A stretch of 64,000 nucleotides of DNA from Kalaharituber pfeilii (taxonomy: Eukaryota > Ascomycota > Pezizomycetes > Pezizales > Pezizaceae): the NCBI GenBank assembly GCA_015179045.1, contig WHUZ01000003.1, positions 1,798,001 to 1,862,000 of the forward strand, given 5' to 3'. The translations under genes were made by a program, and so were the position numbers. This document shows positions 53,026-63,684 of this stretch, in pieces. Below the pieces are notes generated by a model. That model was not told the origin of the DNA. It made no database searches and saw only the letters and a list, made by a program, of their open reading frames with translations. Every line of letters begins with the position of its first letter. Positions within the stretch are counted from its first letter, which is position 1.

Positions 53026-55982
53026 TCAGCGCAATTCATCATCATCCTCGTAATCCGGTTTCCCTTGGACAAATAACTTAAACGCCTCTAATAGCTCCTA
53101 TACCAATCCCATTCTCAGCCTCAATCGAAGTCTACAAGCGATAACGGCACGGAACTTAGGAGGGTTGATCAAACTTACATGATAATCCCAATGCTTCAAC
53201 GACCTGCAGACCTTACTGTTGACCAATCCCCAGCCCCTCGTCTTCGGCGTAGGTACGCCATACCCTAGTTTTGCGAGCACTTCCGCATCAAACTGTTCTC
53301 CTTTGCGTGCCTTCTCGCATACTTTTGTGTATACCTTCTCAAAGAGGTCCCTGTCCCGCGTATAGGCTTTGTGCCAGGTTCGAGTGTGGCGGGGGAAGTG
53401 TCGGGTGCGGGCGAGGTTCACATCGGAATCGTCATAGGCTTTGTCATCTTCGTTGTCTTCGTCATCCTCGCTGCCCTCATAGTCTTCATCATCTTCATTG
53501 TCTTCGTCATCCTCGCTGCCCTCATCGATATCGTCTTCATCATCATCGAAATCGCTGTTCGCTTCATGGTCGTGATAGTCGCCAATACCCCATGCTGCTT
53601 TCATTTTGGTAATGATCGGTCTTTTCAAATCTCTTGAATTCATTTTGCCCGCGGAGGTTTGACTAGCATTCTTCAAGCAGACGCTGCATTTCCCGCAGTT
53701 ACCACCGGGGAGGGGAATAGGATGGCCGTAGATGTGACTTAGCTCCGAGTATATGCATACATTGTCCTTTCCGTTTAATATTCTTTCTAAATTCTTTACA
53801 TCCTTCATTGCAGCGTCTGTTCTCTCACTCATATGGACATATAGCTCCTTGGCTAACCTCTTCAGCTCATCCTTATCCGTCGGAAAGGGCTTGACAAATG
53901 ACCATTTACTGTTTAAGCCCGAGGTCAAAAGGAATGTTTTATAGCCTTCATGCCAGTCAAGCATCTTGTTCTCCAAGTCCTGGTTTACAAAATGCTTAGA
54001 TTTGATGTTGCGGAGGTAAACTTGCCAGGAGCTCTGTGTTCGTTGGACTGTGTATTGTAGGATGCTTTTGGATTCTTCGGAGTCATCTTTCTTGAGAGTT
54101 TTCTCTACGAACTTCTCAAAGAGTTCTCCGCCGGTAAGTTTTGGTTGATTTTTCCTTGGTTTGTCCGGGCGGGGGCGATAAAGGTGTGGCACGGGGCGGC
54201 CGTAATCGTGTTGGATGTACCCATAATCAGGATTGTACTCTAAATGTGCATAAAGTTGTTGTATAGCATTATACTTCAATCTCACTCAGTTATGTAAAGT
54301 TAGCCACCAAGGTTTCCTGGAAACGGATAGATCAGGTGTAGATAGAACTGACACTGATTCCAAGAGCAGCAGCCTGCTTCCAGAGGTTCGTCTCAAATAT
54401 TCCGCGGCTACTTCTCTTGGCAAGCACCTGCACAAGGTCCTCGATGCTCCTCAAGCTGGGATTGAATTCACGGATTAACGTCTCCACAAAGTGAACATCT
54501 CTCTTGCTACTCAGTGCTAGACATCGACTTTCACGCCCATCTCTTCCGGCCCGCCCAATCTCCTGGACATAGTCCGCAGTGGATGTGGGAATGTTATAAT
54601 GAATCACCTGCCGCACATCGCCGACGTTCAGGCCCATACCGAAGGCGCTGGTGGAGACTATGACCATATCGTTTTCAAGAGGATTGGTGAATTGGTCCTG
54701 AACCCGATTTCGTTGAAGAGAATTCTGCCTTCCATGGTAGTATGCAAATGTACGGCTCTCCCCCGGCAGCTCACCCTTTTCAACGCTTTCCTGCAGCCGC
54801 TTGACGAGGTTCATGGTCCCTTTCCGGCTGGTGACGTAGATGATTGTGTTTCCTGGGTATTCTTGCAGTGCAGCCTTGAGGCGTTCGTACTTCTTGTCCT
54901 CGTCTGCAACGGGCTCGACTCGGAGGAGAAGGTTAGGGCGGAAGATTGGTGCCCGGAAGATTCTATCTGGATGAATGTAGAACGCACGGGCGAGATCCTC
55001 GATCTGGGGTTCTGTGAGGGTAGCGGAAGTCAGAAGTATGCGTGCGGGAGAATGGATCCTTGTGAATGTGGGGAGGCGGAGGTAGGTGGAACGGTAGTTC
55101 ATGCCACTAAGTGGGATTTGATGGGCTTCGTCGATGACAAGGAGGGAGATGGGATTGGGGAGGAGGGCGTCGTAGACGGATTTGGTCTCGAGACGGTCTG
55201 GGGTAACGAAGCTGTTTGGGGCAAGAGATTGGGTGTGAGCATGGATAGGAGGGGTCAGCGCCAAAAAAGGAGCCATGGAGGACAAACAATATGCGGATCT
55301 TGCGCCTGAAGAGTTTTCTGAGAACATCGTCTATGGCGTCGTCGGGCATCGTGCTGTCGATTCCTGCTGCGGCGAGACCGAGTTCTTTGGCTTGTTTGAC
55401 TTGGTCCTATATTAATCCCCAGATTTAGCAAACAATATCAAGAGGATCCAAGAAATTTAAACCCCTTTGCGGAATGCATTAATTTCATTTTTCTGCTCCC
55501 ACTTGTTGAATATTTTCCTTTAATCGATTGAGCCTCAGTTTGGTAAATTTAAAAATAAAGTCTGTTACCCTGACTAATGAAATCAACGGCACTACAACCA
55601 ACACCAACCCATTCTCTCTCTTGAGCCTCAGCGTCCTCGTTAAGACCTGGTATATCAAACTTTTCCCTCCACCAGTGGGTAGTACGTATAAAACACTTCC
55701 ACCATGATGTAGTATGGAAATAACAGTCTCCTGATTTCCTCGAAAAGTGGGATGCTTGTGGTACTTGGTGAGAATTTTGAGGGCAGGGGGATAGGTTGTT
55801 GGATAACTTTTGGTCGGAGCAGGAGGCGGGTAGGGCTCAATTGGGGTGTAATCGAAAGTGGGCTTTCGAGGGGGGGAAGAAAAGCGCCGGGAAAAAAGGA
55901 AGAAACGGACGGAGGGAAGAGAGATAGTGGTTTGACGGAGGCGATGGAGAAAGAGAGTGGTGGAGTTGATTGTGCTCAACAT
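53026..55982 (-). CDS. RecQ-family ATP-dependent DNA helicase, probably mitochondrial
   Basis: Five exons: 55982-55569, 55406-55288, 55211-54355, 54284-53179, 53097-53026 (introns 162, 76, 70 and 81 bp); 2568 nt, 855 residues. Helicase motifs in order: Q motif FRGNQ (80-84), Walker A PTGGGKS (102-108), VVPLISLVRDQV, RIFFVTPDRL, DEAH box with IDEAHQI, LLTSATLT, STSAFGMGLN and motif VI QEIGRAGRDGRES. A Cys-rich segment (CGKCSVC) and a long Asp/Glu tract lie in the C-terminal half. The N-terminus (RFFLFSRRFSSPPRK, about 26-40) resembles a cleavable mitochondrial presequence. The aromatic-rich loop after DEAH reads PLSGMNYRSTY, lacking the usual Trp. Exon joins restore motifs Ia and the VTPDRL block, but the donor GTTTGT of intron 2 is weak and joins of the last exons are less certain. 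Confidence 0.85.
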
Positions 55983-57679
55983 GGCAGAGAATCATGCGGA
56001 TTAGGATAAATCAGGGTAACAGCTCCAGAAGCAACGGGCAGAATTCAGTAAAACCCATCAAGAGTGAAAGCGAGCGGGTATAGTCGAATCTTTTATTCAT
56101 TGAGCCAAAGAGATTGTTTGCTTGTGTAAATGACGATCGTACAGACGGATATTCTAGAAGTGATCCATTGCAGCACTTCCGAATTCCGAAGCAAACCCAA
56201 CATTACATATATGGGCGAACGGTAAGACACGCTGGTAACCGTGGCCCTAGGGCTGGGTGGAAAGTAAAACGGTAATTGAAGGCCATGATACTGGGAACGA
56301 ACATTTTTTGGTTCTGGTCGCTTTTGTGTGAGAATGGATAGATGCGTGCAGGTAATGTGAACTTGGGGGCAGGCAGTTATTGTGGCAAAGCGTTTGTGCA
56401 ATTTTGTATTCAACTGCAAAATCTCTGTTCCGAACCGGAATTTCATGTGGAAAGCTTTCTTTGTGACATAATGGAGGTAGGAGTTTGTCTCCTGGGGTAT
56501 AGGTCTATATGTTAAGTAGAGATAAACCCTAATTATTTTGCCCATTGAACCTCGTCTAATTGAAATTCGCATCTTCTGTACAGTCAATAAAAATGTTGTT
56601 CGGAAAAAATGATCCAGATATAACATACCAACACTCTACTATCTTCCATCTTAGCTGCAAAGGAACATCAGTTTTCATCGTGGAAAAAAAGAGTACCTTT
56701 CATTTCTACCATCCTCAAATATGGCATTGTATCGTGCGAGACATCGTCATACAATCTCAATCCCTGACCCTTTGTGCAATTGCCTCTCCTCACAATTTCC
56801 CATCTTCCAAGAAGATATTCGTCCCCCCCTATACACCTGCGAAAAGAGCCGGGAGGATGCACAGTTTCTGCATGCACATATACCTGCTTCCTTCGGGATG
56901 CATAGAACAGCACGCAAGTAGGGGATATATGATGATCTTGAAGTCCCGTCCGCACATATTCCGATGTCCTCTGCACGTTTGTCTCTACATGCAGTTGAAC
57001 AAAGCCAAACGCATATAGGCAGCGAGTTAGGGTGCTTGCAGATGATGCAATGGTGTTGGTAGGTACTCTGCTGCATAGCGTTTACCATGCTGTAATAATC
57101 ACTTAGGTGGTAGTGGGCGTTTGTGTTCAGAGCACATCAGAGTTTGCTCGCATGTGAGAAAGTTGGAAGGAACTGGAACAAGAATAGGTACATGTTATGC
57201 CTCCCAGCGCATGCCATATTCATGAGACGATCCCGGCATTGAGTGGTTAAAGGCGGGGAGCAGGCAATGGTAGGTTAGACCTGCAGATTAACGTGTAAAT
57301 GTTGAATGATTGAGTCAGGCACTTGCATTCGTTGTTCATTCTCTTTGACCCGGTAAGGGAAAACCGGCTTAAGGGATAACAGAAGGGGTAAATATGACAG
57401 GACAAGATGTATAAAATAAATTAAAATGGAGTATATGAGAAAAATAGATGGCCGTCACCAAATGCTAGTCTCGTAAACCAGCCCTCCTAGCGCGGTTTGC
57501 ATATGACTCAGCATGTTTTTTAAAACACCGATGTAGTAGGGTCTGGTACTAAATGTTGCGAACTCGGTTGCGGCCGAATAATGCCGCTCTAGGATCTTGG
57601 CGCCGACGTCCTGCATAGTCTTTGTTCAGTACGGGGCATCCTGTTCATAGCCGCGGTGCGGAGTCTTATATGAAGCCTC
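55983..57679. other. Helicase promoter and retrotransposon left flank
   Basis: No gene recognised; short frames on both strands lack conserved blocks. The helicase promoter should lie just beyond 55982. Sequence up to 57679 is mixed and not obviously repetitive. Confidence 0.6.
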
Positions 57680-57684
57680 AAAAG
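57680..57684. repeat. Target-site duplication, left copy (AAAAG)
   Basis: The 5-bp AAAAG immediately precedes the left LTR and is repeated exactly at 63062-63066 after the right LTR. 5 bp is the normal duplication for Ty1/copia integrases. Confidence 0.93.
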
Positions 57685-57960
57685 TCTAAGAATTACGAGG
57701 CTATGTGTGGAGGAATGGTTGCGTTTGCGTGATAAATCAACAGGTAAAATTCAGCGTATATGAAAGCTTGCTAAGTACACGATTTCTAGCTCTGCTCTGG
57801 CGAAAACAATAAACACATAGGAAATTCGTCCCTTATATCCTGCTCCTTTTACCATAAACCGGCCGTTTTGGGACCCTTGTTTCTCCTCTATCCATAAAGG
57901 GGCCGTTTCGGGCTTAGACCATAATAATCCCTACAGCGAGAGTACAACGTGATTCCTACA
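57685..57960 (-). repeat. 3' LTR of the copia element
   Basis: 276 bp; in element orientation starts TGTAGGAATC and ends AATTCTTAGA, so lacks a canonical CA end. Contains a TATA-like GATATAAGG and two related CCGTTTYGGG-type direct repeats. No difference found from the right copy. Confidence 0.96.
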
Positions 57961-58026
57961 GCCTCCCTTACTCGAGCATTTGATCCCACCAGCCAGCACC
58001 TTCATGGGTATCCGAGCCGATACTTC

Positions 58027-58653
58027 TCATCCATTCTTCCCAGTTGATCCCATCCAACAATTCTTCCAATCTTTGATTGTCGACATCGGGGTGATTTTGG
58101 TTAGGATGTCGGCCGGGTTCTCCTTCCCCGGTATCGTAACTATGCGGAGATCCCCATTGTTGACTTCCTCCCTCAGATAATGGAATCGGTGCTGTATATG
58201 GCGGCTCCTTCGGAGATATTTGGCTGTCTTGGATAGGTTCTTTGCCCCCTCCGAGTCGGTTTTCAGGATGGGTGCTGATCTCGGGGTTACCTTCATCTCC
58301 TTGAGTAGTTGCCTGATCCAGGCTGCATCCTTCGCTCCCTCGCAGTCTGCGATGTATTCTGCTTCCGTGATCGAGAGCGCCACTATATCTTGTCTTCGTG
58401 ACCACCATCCTATCGGTTGTTTCCCCATCATCATTATAGCTCCGCTTTGTGACCTTGCTCCCTCCCCTCCGTACGAAGCATCCGCGTATATCTCGACATC
58501 TAGGTTTGGTGGTTTTCCTAGGCGGAGTCCTTCTGATCGGGTCGACCATAAATACTGTAAAAGCTTCAAGGCCCCCTTCATGTTCGCTGGTGAGGGATCC
58601 GAGGCCCTTCTCCCCAAGAGGTTGACGTGGATGGATATTTCTGGCCTCGTCAT
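58027..58653 (-). pseudogene. Copia RNase H region, out of frame with gag-pol
   Basis: About 208 residues from MTRPEISIHVN to the stop, homologous to the C-terminal RNase H part of copia Pol: DVEIYADASYGGE, QPIGWWSRRQDIVALSITEAEY, KTDSEGAKNLS and the RHIQHRFHYLRE block all match. It should be the continuation of the larger frame but lies in another frame because of one missing base in a G-run (58673-58677). The ATG at 58653 is internal to the domain, so independent translation is unlikely. Confidence 0.9.
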
Positions 58654-61600
58654 TCGGCATACAAATAGGAGACCCCCACGATTTGCTGGAACTTGGTTTT
58701 TTCTGTTCCTTCTTCCTCGGAGGTTTTCGCTTCGTATAGTGATGGCTCGATGGGCATTGAGTGTCGTTCGCCACGCTTGTCGGGGTTCTGGTGATCTTGG
58801 AGATGTTGACGGACTAAATTCTCTATTAAGGCAGTTTGTGTTAGTATCACTTCTTCTTCCTTATCTGAGTTTTTTCGCCATTCCAGTTCGATCCCTAGCA
58901 TTTTCCGAGGTTTTCCTCGCTTATCGAGTTCGACTGATTTTGACATGTCTTTCTCGACTTGATCCAGTACTGCCGAAGGTCCTATTCCGAGCAGATCGTC
59001 CACATGCGTCCCAATCAGTCCTTCTCCCACATAACACCCTTCATCGCCTATGCACTGTCTGTATCCGGCATTTTCGAGGATTTTTCGGAGCTTGATATAC
59101 CATTCATGCCCTGCCTGTTTGAGTCTATACAGGGCCTTATGGAGTTTCCAGTACTCGATTTCTCCGTCCTCGTTTATGTCTTTGATGTAGATGTCGTGCT
59201 GGAGTTTGGCTTGAAGGTACGCGGCCACTACGTCCCATTGCCGGATGTCCCATCCCCGGTATAGTGCTATTACTAACAACATTCTCCAGGTCTCTGGGCG
59301 CATCATCTGGGCATAGGTTTCGTCATAATTGACACCGTGAATCTGGGTAAAACCCCGCCCCACCTTCCGAGCCTTGAACTTCTCAATTGTACCATCGGGT
59401 TTTCGCTTGATCACATATACCCATTTGGTGTCAACGATCTTGGTGCCCTCTGGGATATCTGATTCTCGGATCTTGGTGTATACCCCATACTTCTGGAGTT
59501 GCGACCGTTCTTTTTGTCTTGCCTTACTCCATTCTGAGGCATACTTTCCGGTACGGGCTTGTTGTTCGGTGGGGTGGTCTTCATCTGTGCCAACTGCTTT
59601 TGTTTGTCCGGGTTTTTGAATCTCTGTAATCCAAGTTTTCCGACAAAAATACTCAACAGCTTTATGGCCATCTGTTGGTACAGGTTCGACTTCTTCAACC
59701 GATGCTTCGAAAATGTCTCCTTCTTCAGGTATTGGTGCTGGTTTGTCAAACAACCTCTTCCTTGATGATTTCTGGTTGTCTTTGGCTTTGTCTGAAGGTC
59801 TTCGAGTTCTACTACTTTCCCTACTCCCATGAAGTTCGGTCCATTCCGCAGGTGTCTTGTGGTGGCGCTTTTTCGTAGGTGGTGCTAATGGTGCCGTATA
59901 GTATTGTTCGACCTGTTGAGGAGTTTTTTCTGGGGTTGTGGGTCGTTTACTTTCGGTTTCGAGTTGGAGTTTCGACTGGATTTCTGATTCGGATTCGGGT
60001 CCAGGTTCAGATTCGGTTTCGGATTCGGATTCGGTTTCGGGTTCAACAATTGACACTGGGTTTTTTGCTAATTTTTCTGCCCCCCTCGAGTCTAAGACTC
60101 GATATATTCCATGTGTCTCGGTGTACCCTATTATCCTTCCTTCCCATGATCTTGCCCCTAATTTTCCTGTATGATTGTAGTCATAACAGGTGACCCTTTC
60201 TCCAAACGGTCTCAAGAACTTCCTTTCTTGTACGGGGTTTTTCTTGAGTAGCACTTCTATGGGTGTTTTTCCATTTAGTGCCTTATGGGGGATCCGGTTT
60301 TTTGTATATGAGCTCCAGCTGCTGGCTTTATCCCATTTGCCTTCTGGAATAGCTGGTGATGTCGCCAGTATTGCGGTTCTGCTCATTGTCATGATGGTTC
60401 GGTTTGCTCGTTCGGCTATAGCATTTGTCTCGCTATGTCCTGGCACTGTCTCTTTAAGCTTTGTTCCTCGTTTTCGTAGCTTGCTTTCGAGATCCTTATT
60501 TCTGAATTCTCCTCCCCAATCTGCTTGTATCTCTGCTACCTTCCATCCTTCTCCTGATACTGCTGCTTCCAATGCTTCGATAATTTCCATTAATGCAGTT
60601 TTTGTATCAGATTTTTGTCGGAGTGGTTTGGTGACTGTATATCGGCTGTAGTCATCTGTGACTACTAGGAGGTATTCATATTGTTTTCCTGGCGTTACTG
60701 GTTTGACTGGTCCTATAAGGTCCGCATGTAGTCGTTCCAGTGGTCTGCTCGTTCGGATTGTTGTTCCGCCTTTCTTTTTTCCTTGATCTTTGGCAGGTGG
60801 CTTTGTTGCTTTGCCTTTCTCACATGCTTCGCACCTAGGGGGTTTTTGGAACTTGGGGCATTCTGGGAGATTTTTGAGGGTATTGTAAGAGATGTGTCCA
60901 TACCTTTCATGTAGTTCCTTTGCTAATTCCACATTTGATGCTCGGATTTTTCCTACTTCCTCTGGTCTTATCCACATAGCCCCTCTGTTGTCTTTGATCA
61001 TATTGAATATGATTTTCTTCCCCTTTTTTAATACAGCTCTTTCTCCCTTATGTATGACTACATGGTCTCCTTTTATTCTCTGACCGCTCACAAGATTAGA
61101 GTATGCTGGGTCATATAATGCATCGTGGAGGAGGTGGGTGATTCCATTATGCTCAAAAACCAAAGTCCCTTGTTTCTTGCATATAGAGAGAGTATTGTCG
61201 TGGGCTCGTACTTCGAGATGTGTATCCTTTATGTCTCTTAGTCGCCATAATTCGTTAGTCGTATGGTGGGATGTGCCAGTATCGTATTCGTAGTAATTTG
61301 TCTTAGTGGCTGGATCTGCCATCTTGACTCTGATTGCCCCAATGTGCACTCCCTCGCTATCCGACTCCTCCTCTTTGACCTCGGCTTTAGCTGCCTTTTT
61401 CTCCTCTTTCGCCTTTCCCCAACATTCTGATTCCTCATGGCCGAGTCCTTTCTTCCCGTGTTTTTTGCACCATTCACAGATTTTCTTCTTTCTCTTCCCT
61501 TCATTTCCCTTGAGTACAATCGGGTCATCCTTGGAATTTCCAGTCTGGTTCTTTTTCGATGCCTTTTGCTTAGTAGTGATATATTCCCTGAGCTTCCTTG

Positions 61601-62456
61601 TCACATCGTCATATGCGTGATCTTTTGCCCTGATATTTTCGATAGTATTGCTGTAAAAGCTAGGGAATGATCGGAGGAGAAATTCCGTTTTGGCCTTGTC
61701 TGACTCGGAAAATGCCTTAAGCCCCTTCCCAAATCCATCATCACTGCTCAGGTCAGCTCTAGACATGATCCCAGTGAAGGAGTTCCATATGCGCTCATAT
61801 TCCGCAATATGTTCTTCGACGCTGGTTTTTCTGTCATCATAGGAAATGTCAAGGCTACTTAGAAGGGAGTAGAATTCAGTTGATGTTTTTCCTTGGAACG
61901 CCTTTTTTAGTTCTTCGTGGACCTTTTTTGCAGTAGTGAGACTCCCTATCCTTGCTCTAACATGGTCTTCACAATTTTTCTTTATGGTTAGAATAGCTAT
62001 AGCATTAGCATCTTTCCATACTCGGGCTGCTTTTTTATCTGCTTTTCCTGATGATGATGATGTGGCCCCTTCAGTTTTGATGGATTCTAGACCGGTTGGT
62101 TGAGCGTAGTCTCCAGTTACTACATCCCATACCCTGTATTCTTCGTTAACTGGAATTAAATCTAAATAATTTTCTATAGAGATAATCCATTCAGGGTAGG
62201 TAGAAGAGCCAGATAACTTGACATCTAGCGTTGGGACTTTTCGGCTGATGGTAGTTTCGGACATCTTTGGTAGATTCGATGGAGGTGGAGGTGGTTGGGT
62301 AGTCTCGTCGGTCGGGGTGTCAACAGGTTCGCTAGTTGTTGTATTGACTGGGAAGCTTCGAGAGAGGATATCTGTGATTTGTTGTTCGGGAGCAGTTCGA
62401 TCGATGGGGAGTGGTCGTGGTGTGTTTTCTTCTGGTACTTGATTAGATCCGGACAT
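58650..62456 (-). CDS. Copia Gag-Pol polyprotein (gag, protease, integrase, reverse transcriptase)
   Basis: 1268 residues from the ATG at 62456. Gag: residues 1-380, with a zinc knuckle-like C327-C330-H340-C345. Protease: DTGTS at about 392. Integrase: HHCC zinc site (H516, H521, C542, C545) and catalytic D579, D646 and E682, a D-x66-D-x35-E spacing. Then an acidic Ser/Glu/Thr linker (about 808-838). Reverse transcriptase: KWVYVIKRKPDG, QWDVVAAYL (D1075) and HVDD (1152-1154) in place of the commoner YVDD. The frame stops early at SYLYAE, just before RNase H, due to a one-base loss. Gag and Pol are in one frame with no gag stop, as in Drosophila copia. Confidence 0.95.
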   Translation of the reverse strand: MSGSNQVPEENTPRPLPIDRTAPEQQITDILSRSFPVNTTTSEPVDTPTDETTQPPPPPSNLPKMSETTISRKVPTLDVKLSGSSTYPEWIISIENYLDLIPVNEEYRVWDVVTGDYAQPTGLESIKTEGATSSSSGKADKKAARVWKDANAIAILTIKKNCEDHVRARIGSLTTAKKVHEELKKAFQGKTSTEFYSLLSSLDISYDDRKTSVEEHIAEYERIWNSFTGIMSRADLSSDDGFGKGLKAFSESDKAKTEFLLRSFPSFYSNTIENIRAKDHAYDDVTRKLREYITTKQKASKKNQTGNSKDDPIVLKGNEGKRKKKICEWCKKHGKKGLGHEESECWGKAKEEKKAAKAEVKEEESDSEGVHIGAIRVKMADPATKTNYYEYDTGTSHHTTNELWRLRDIKDTHLEVRAHDNTLSICKKQGTLVFEHNGITHLLHDALYDPAYSNLVSGQRIKGDHVVIHKGERAVLKKGKKIIFNMIKDNRGAMWIRPEEVGKIRASNVELAKELHERYGHISYNTLKNLPECPKFQKPPRCEACEKGKATKPPAKDQGKKKGGTTIRTSRPLERLHADLIGPVKPVTPGKQYEYLLVVTDDYSRYTVTKPLRQKSDTKTALMEIIEALEAAVSGEGWKVAEIQADWGGEFRNKDLESKLRKRGTKLKETVPGHSETNAIAERANRTIMTMSRTAILATSPAIPEGKWDKASSWSSYTKNRIPHKALNGKTPIEVLLKKNPVQERKFLRPFGERVTCYDYNHTGKLGARSWEGRIIGYTETHGIYRVLDSRGAEKLAKNPVSIVEPETESESETESEPGPESESEIQSKLQLETESKRPTTPEKTPQQVEQYYTAPLAPPTKKRHHKTPAEWTELHGSRESSRTRRPSDKAKDNQKSSRKRLFDKPAPIPEEGDIFEASVEEVEPVPTDGHKAVEYFCRKTWITEIQKPGQTKAVGTDEDHPTEQQARTGKYASEWSKARQKERSQLQKYGVYTKIRESDIPEGTKIVDTKWVYVIKRKPDGTIEKFKARKVGRGFTQIHGVNYDETYAQMMRPETWRMLLVIALYRGWDIRQWDVVAAYLQAKLQHDIYIKDINEDGEIEYWKLHKALYRLKQAGHEWYIKLRKILENAGYRQCIGDEGCYVGEGLIGTHVDDLLGIGPSAVLDQVEKDMSKSVELDKRGKPRKMLGIELEWRKNSDKEEEVILTQTALIENLVRQHLQDHQNPDKRGERHSMPIEPSLYEAKTSEEEGTEKTKFQQIVGVSYLYAE

Positions 62457-62764
62457 CAACTGGTTTTAGGTTTCGTGTGTTGCCACTTTAGTTCGTATAG
62501 TTCGGCGGTAAGGGCCCTATCGTGTTGGCCGCTTGGGTTTTTCCCTTTTATTTTTGCTTTTGATCACTCTGCTTGTCTTTGGATAAATTTTGTCCTTGAC
62601 TAGCTTGTAATCGGAGGTCTGCGGGGTTCCTCAGATATGATCCGAGTCGCAGTGTCGAATGGTATGCTTATTTTGAGTCTGCGGGGTTCCTCAGTGTGAC
62701 TGAGTTGCAGCGTTGATTTTTGGCGCAGTCGGTGATCCTTTGGTGTTTTGCTACCCGGCTTCAA

Positions 62765-62785
62765 CGGTGCGCCGGGCTCATAACC
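62765..62785 (-). other. Primer-binding site for a half initiator-tRNA-Met
   Basis: Directly inside the 5' LTR the element-sense sequence is GGTTATGAGCCCGGCGCACC. Its complement contains GGGCTCATAACC, the anticodon arm of initiator tRNA-Met, not a tRNA 3' end (there is no TGG start). Drosophila copia and yeast Ty5 are known to prime from such an internal tRNA fragment. Assignment is by sequence match to the well-known anticodon arm. Confidence 0.85.
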
Positions 62786-63061
62786 TCTAAGAATTACGAG
62801 GCTATGTGTGGAGGAATGGTTGCGTTTGCGTGATAAATCAACAGGTAAAATTCAGCGTATATGAAAGCTTGCTAAGTACACGATTTCTAGCTCTGCTCTG
62901 GCGAAAACAATAAACACATAGGAAATTCGTCCCTTATATCCTGCTCCTTTTACCATAAACCGGCCGTTTTGGGACCCTTGTTTCTCCTCTATCCATAAAG
63001 GGGCCGTTTCGGGCTTAGACCATAATAATCCCTACAGCGAGAGTACAACGTGATTCCTACA
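62786..63061 (-). repeat. 5' LTR of the copia element
   Basis: 276 bp, identical by eye to 57685-57960. Adjacent inner sequence is the primer-binding site; outer flank is the AAAAG duplication (63062-63066). Confidence 0.96.
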
Positions 63062-63101
63062 AAAAGGAATAGTAAGGCTCTAGAAATAGTCTGGAGGTAG
63101 T

Positions 63102-63684
63102 CAATGAATCCAACAGACCATGATTTGCATTGGACTGAAACCGCCTGGACTGGTCCAGGCCGGTATTCTCAGTGGCCTGGATCGATTTCCACTATCAATA
63201 ATTGACAGTCACTCATTAGGTATCATCATCGAAGAATTGAGTCCCGCCTGTTGTATTGTCTGGAAGGTCCGTCATATCTAAAATATTTGTTAGTATATAT
63301 ACTTGAATATAAAGTGTGATACATACTTTTTTTTTTTTTTTTTTTTTTTTTTTCATTACTCGCATGCTGCCCTGTGGGCTATGGTGAGGATTTAGGTACA
63401 TGATACATACTTGACTAATATCATGGACCGCCGCTGTTTAAAATTCTAGATATATGGAAGATTCTACTCATTTAAATACTCAAACAATTTGGTAAACGCT
63501 GGCCTTAATTCACCTGGATAGCTGTGGGGGGATTCGTTTAATTGGCATAAACCTGCCTAAATGGCCTGGGCTGGCCTGAATGGTCTGGACCGGCCTGATT
63601 AGCCCGATTGTTTCAGGCCGCCTGGGCTGGTCTAGGCTGCCCTCACGGCCTGGCCTGGCCTAGCCTGGCCTGTTGGATTCATTG
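63102..63684. mobile_element. hAT-like non-autonomous element with 8-bp target duplication
   Basis: 583 bp bounded by CAATGAATCCAACAG and its exact complement CTGTTGGATTCATTG. Flanked by perfect 8-bp duplications GAGGTAGT (63094-63101 and 63685-63692), the hAT hallmark. Subterminal regions carry many GGCCTGG / CCAGGCC-type motifs on both sides, like hAT transposase-binding arrays. It contains a 27-T run (63327-63353) and no transposase frame. Confidence 0.88.

Larger units (their letters stand above)
57685..63061 (-). mobile_element. Full-length Ty1/copia LTR retrotransposon
   Basis: 5377-bp element read on the minus strand, with two 276-bp LTRs that I find identical, 5-bp target duplications, a primer-binding site next to the 5' LTR, a purine-rich tract next to the 3' LTR (AAGGGAGGC, complement of 57961-57969) and one gag-pol frame interrupted near its end. 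Domain order protease, integrase, reverse transcriptase, RNase H defines Ty1/copia. Identical LTRs imply recent insertion. Confidence 0.97.

Noticed and set aside
57968..58774. 268-codon frame on the minus strand in the copia element
   Set aside because: It overlaps the RNase H domain in another frame, and its sequence is not retroelement-like; the RNase H frame at 58653-58027 is the homologous one.
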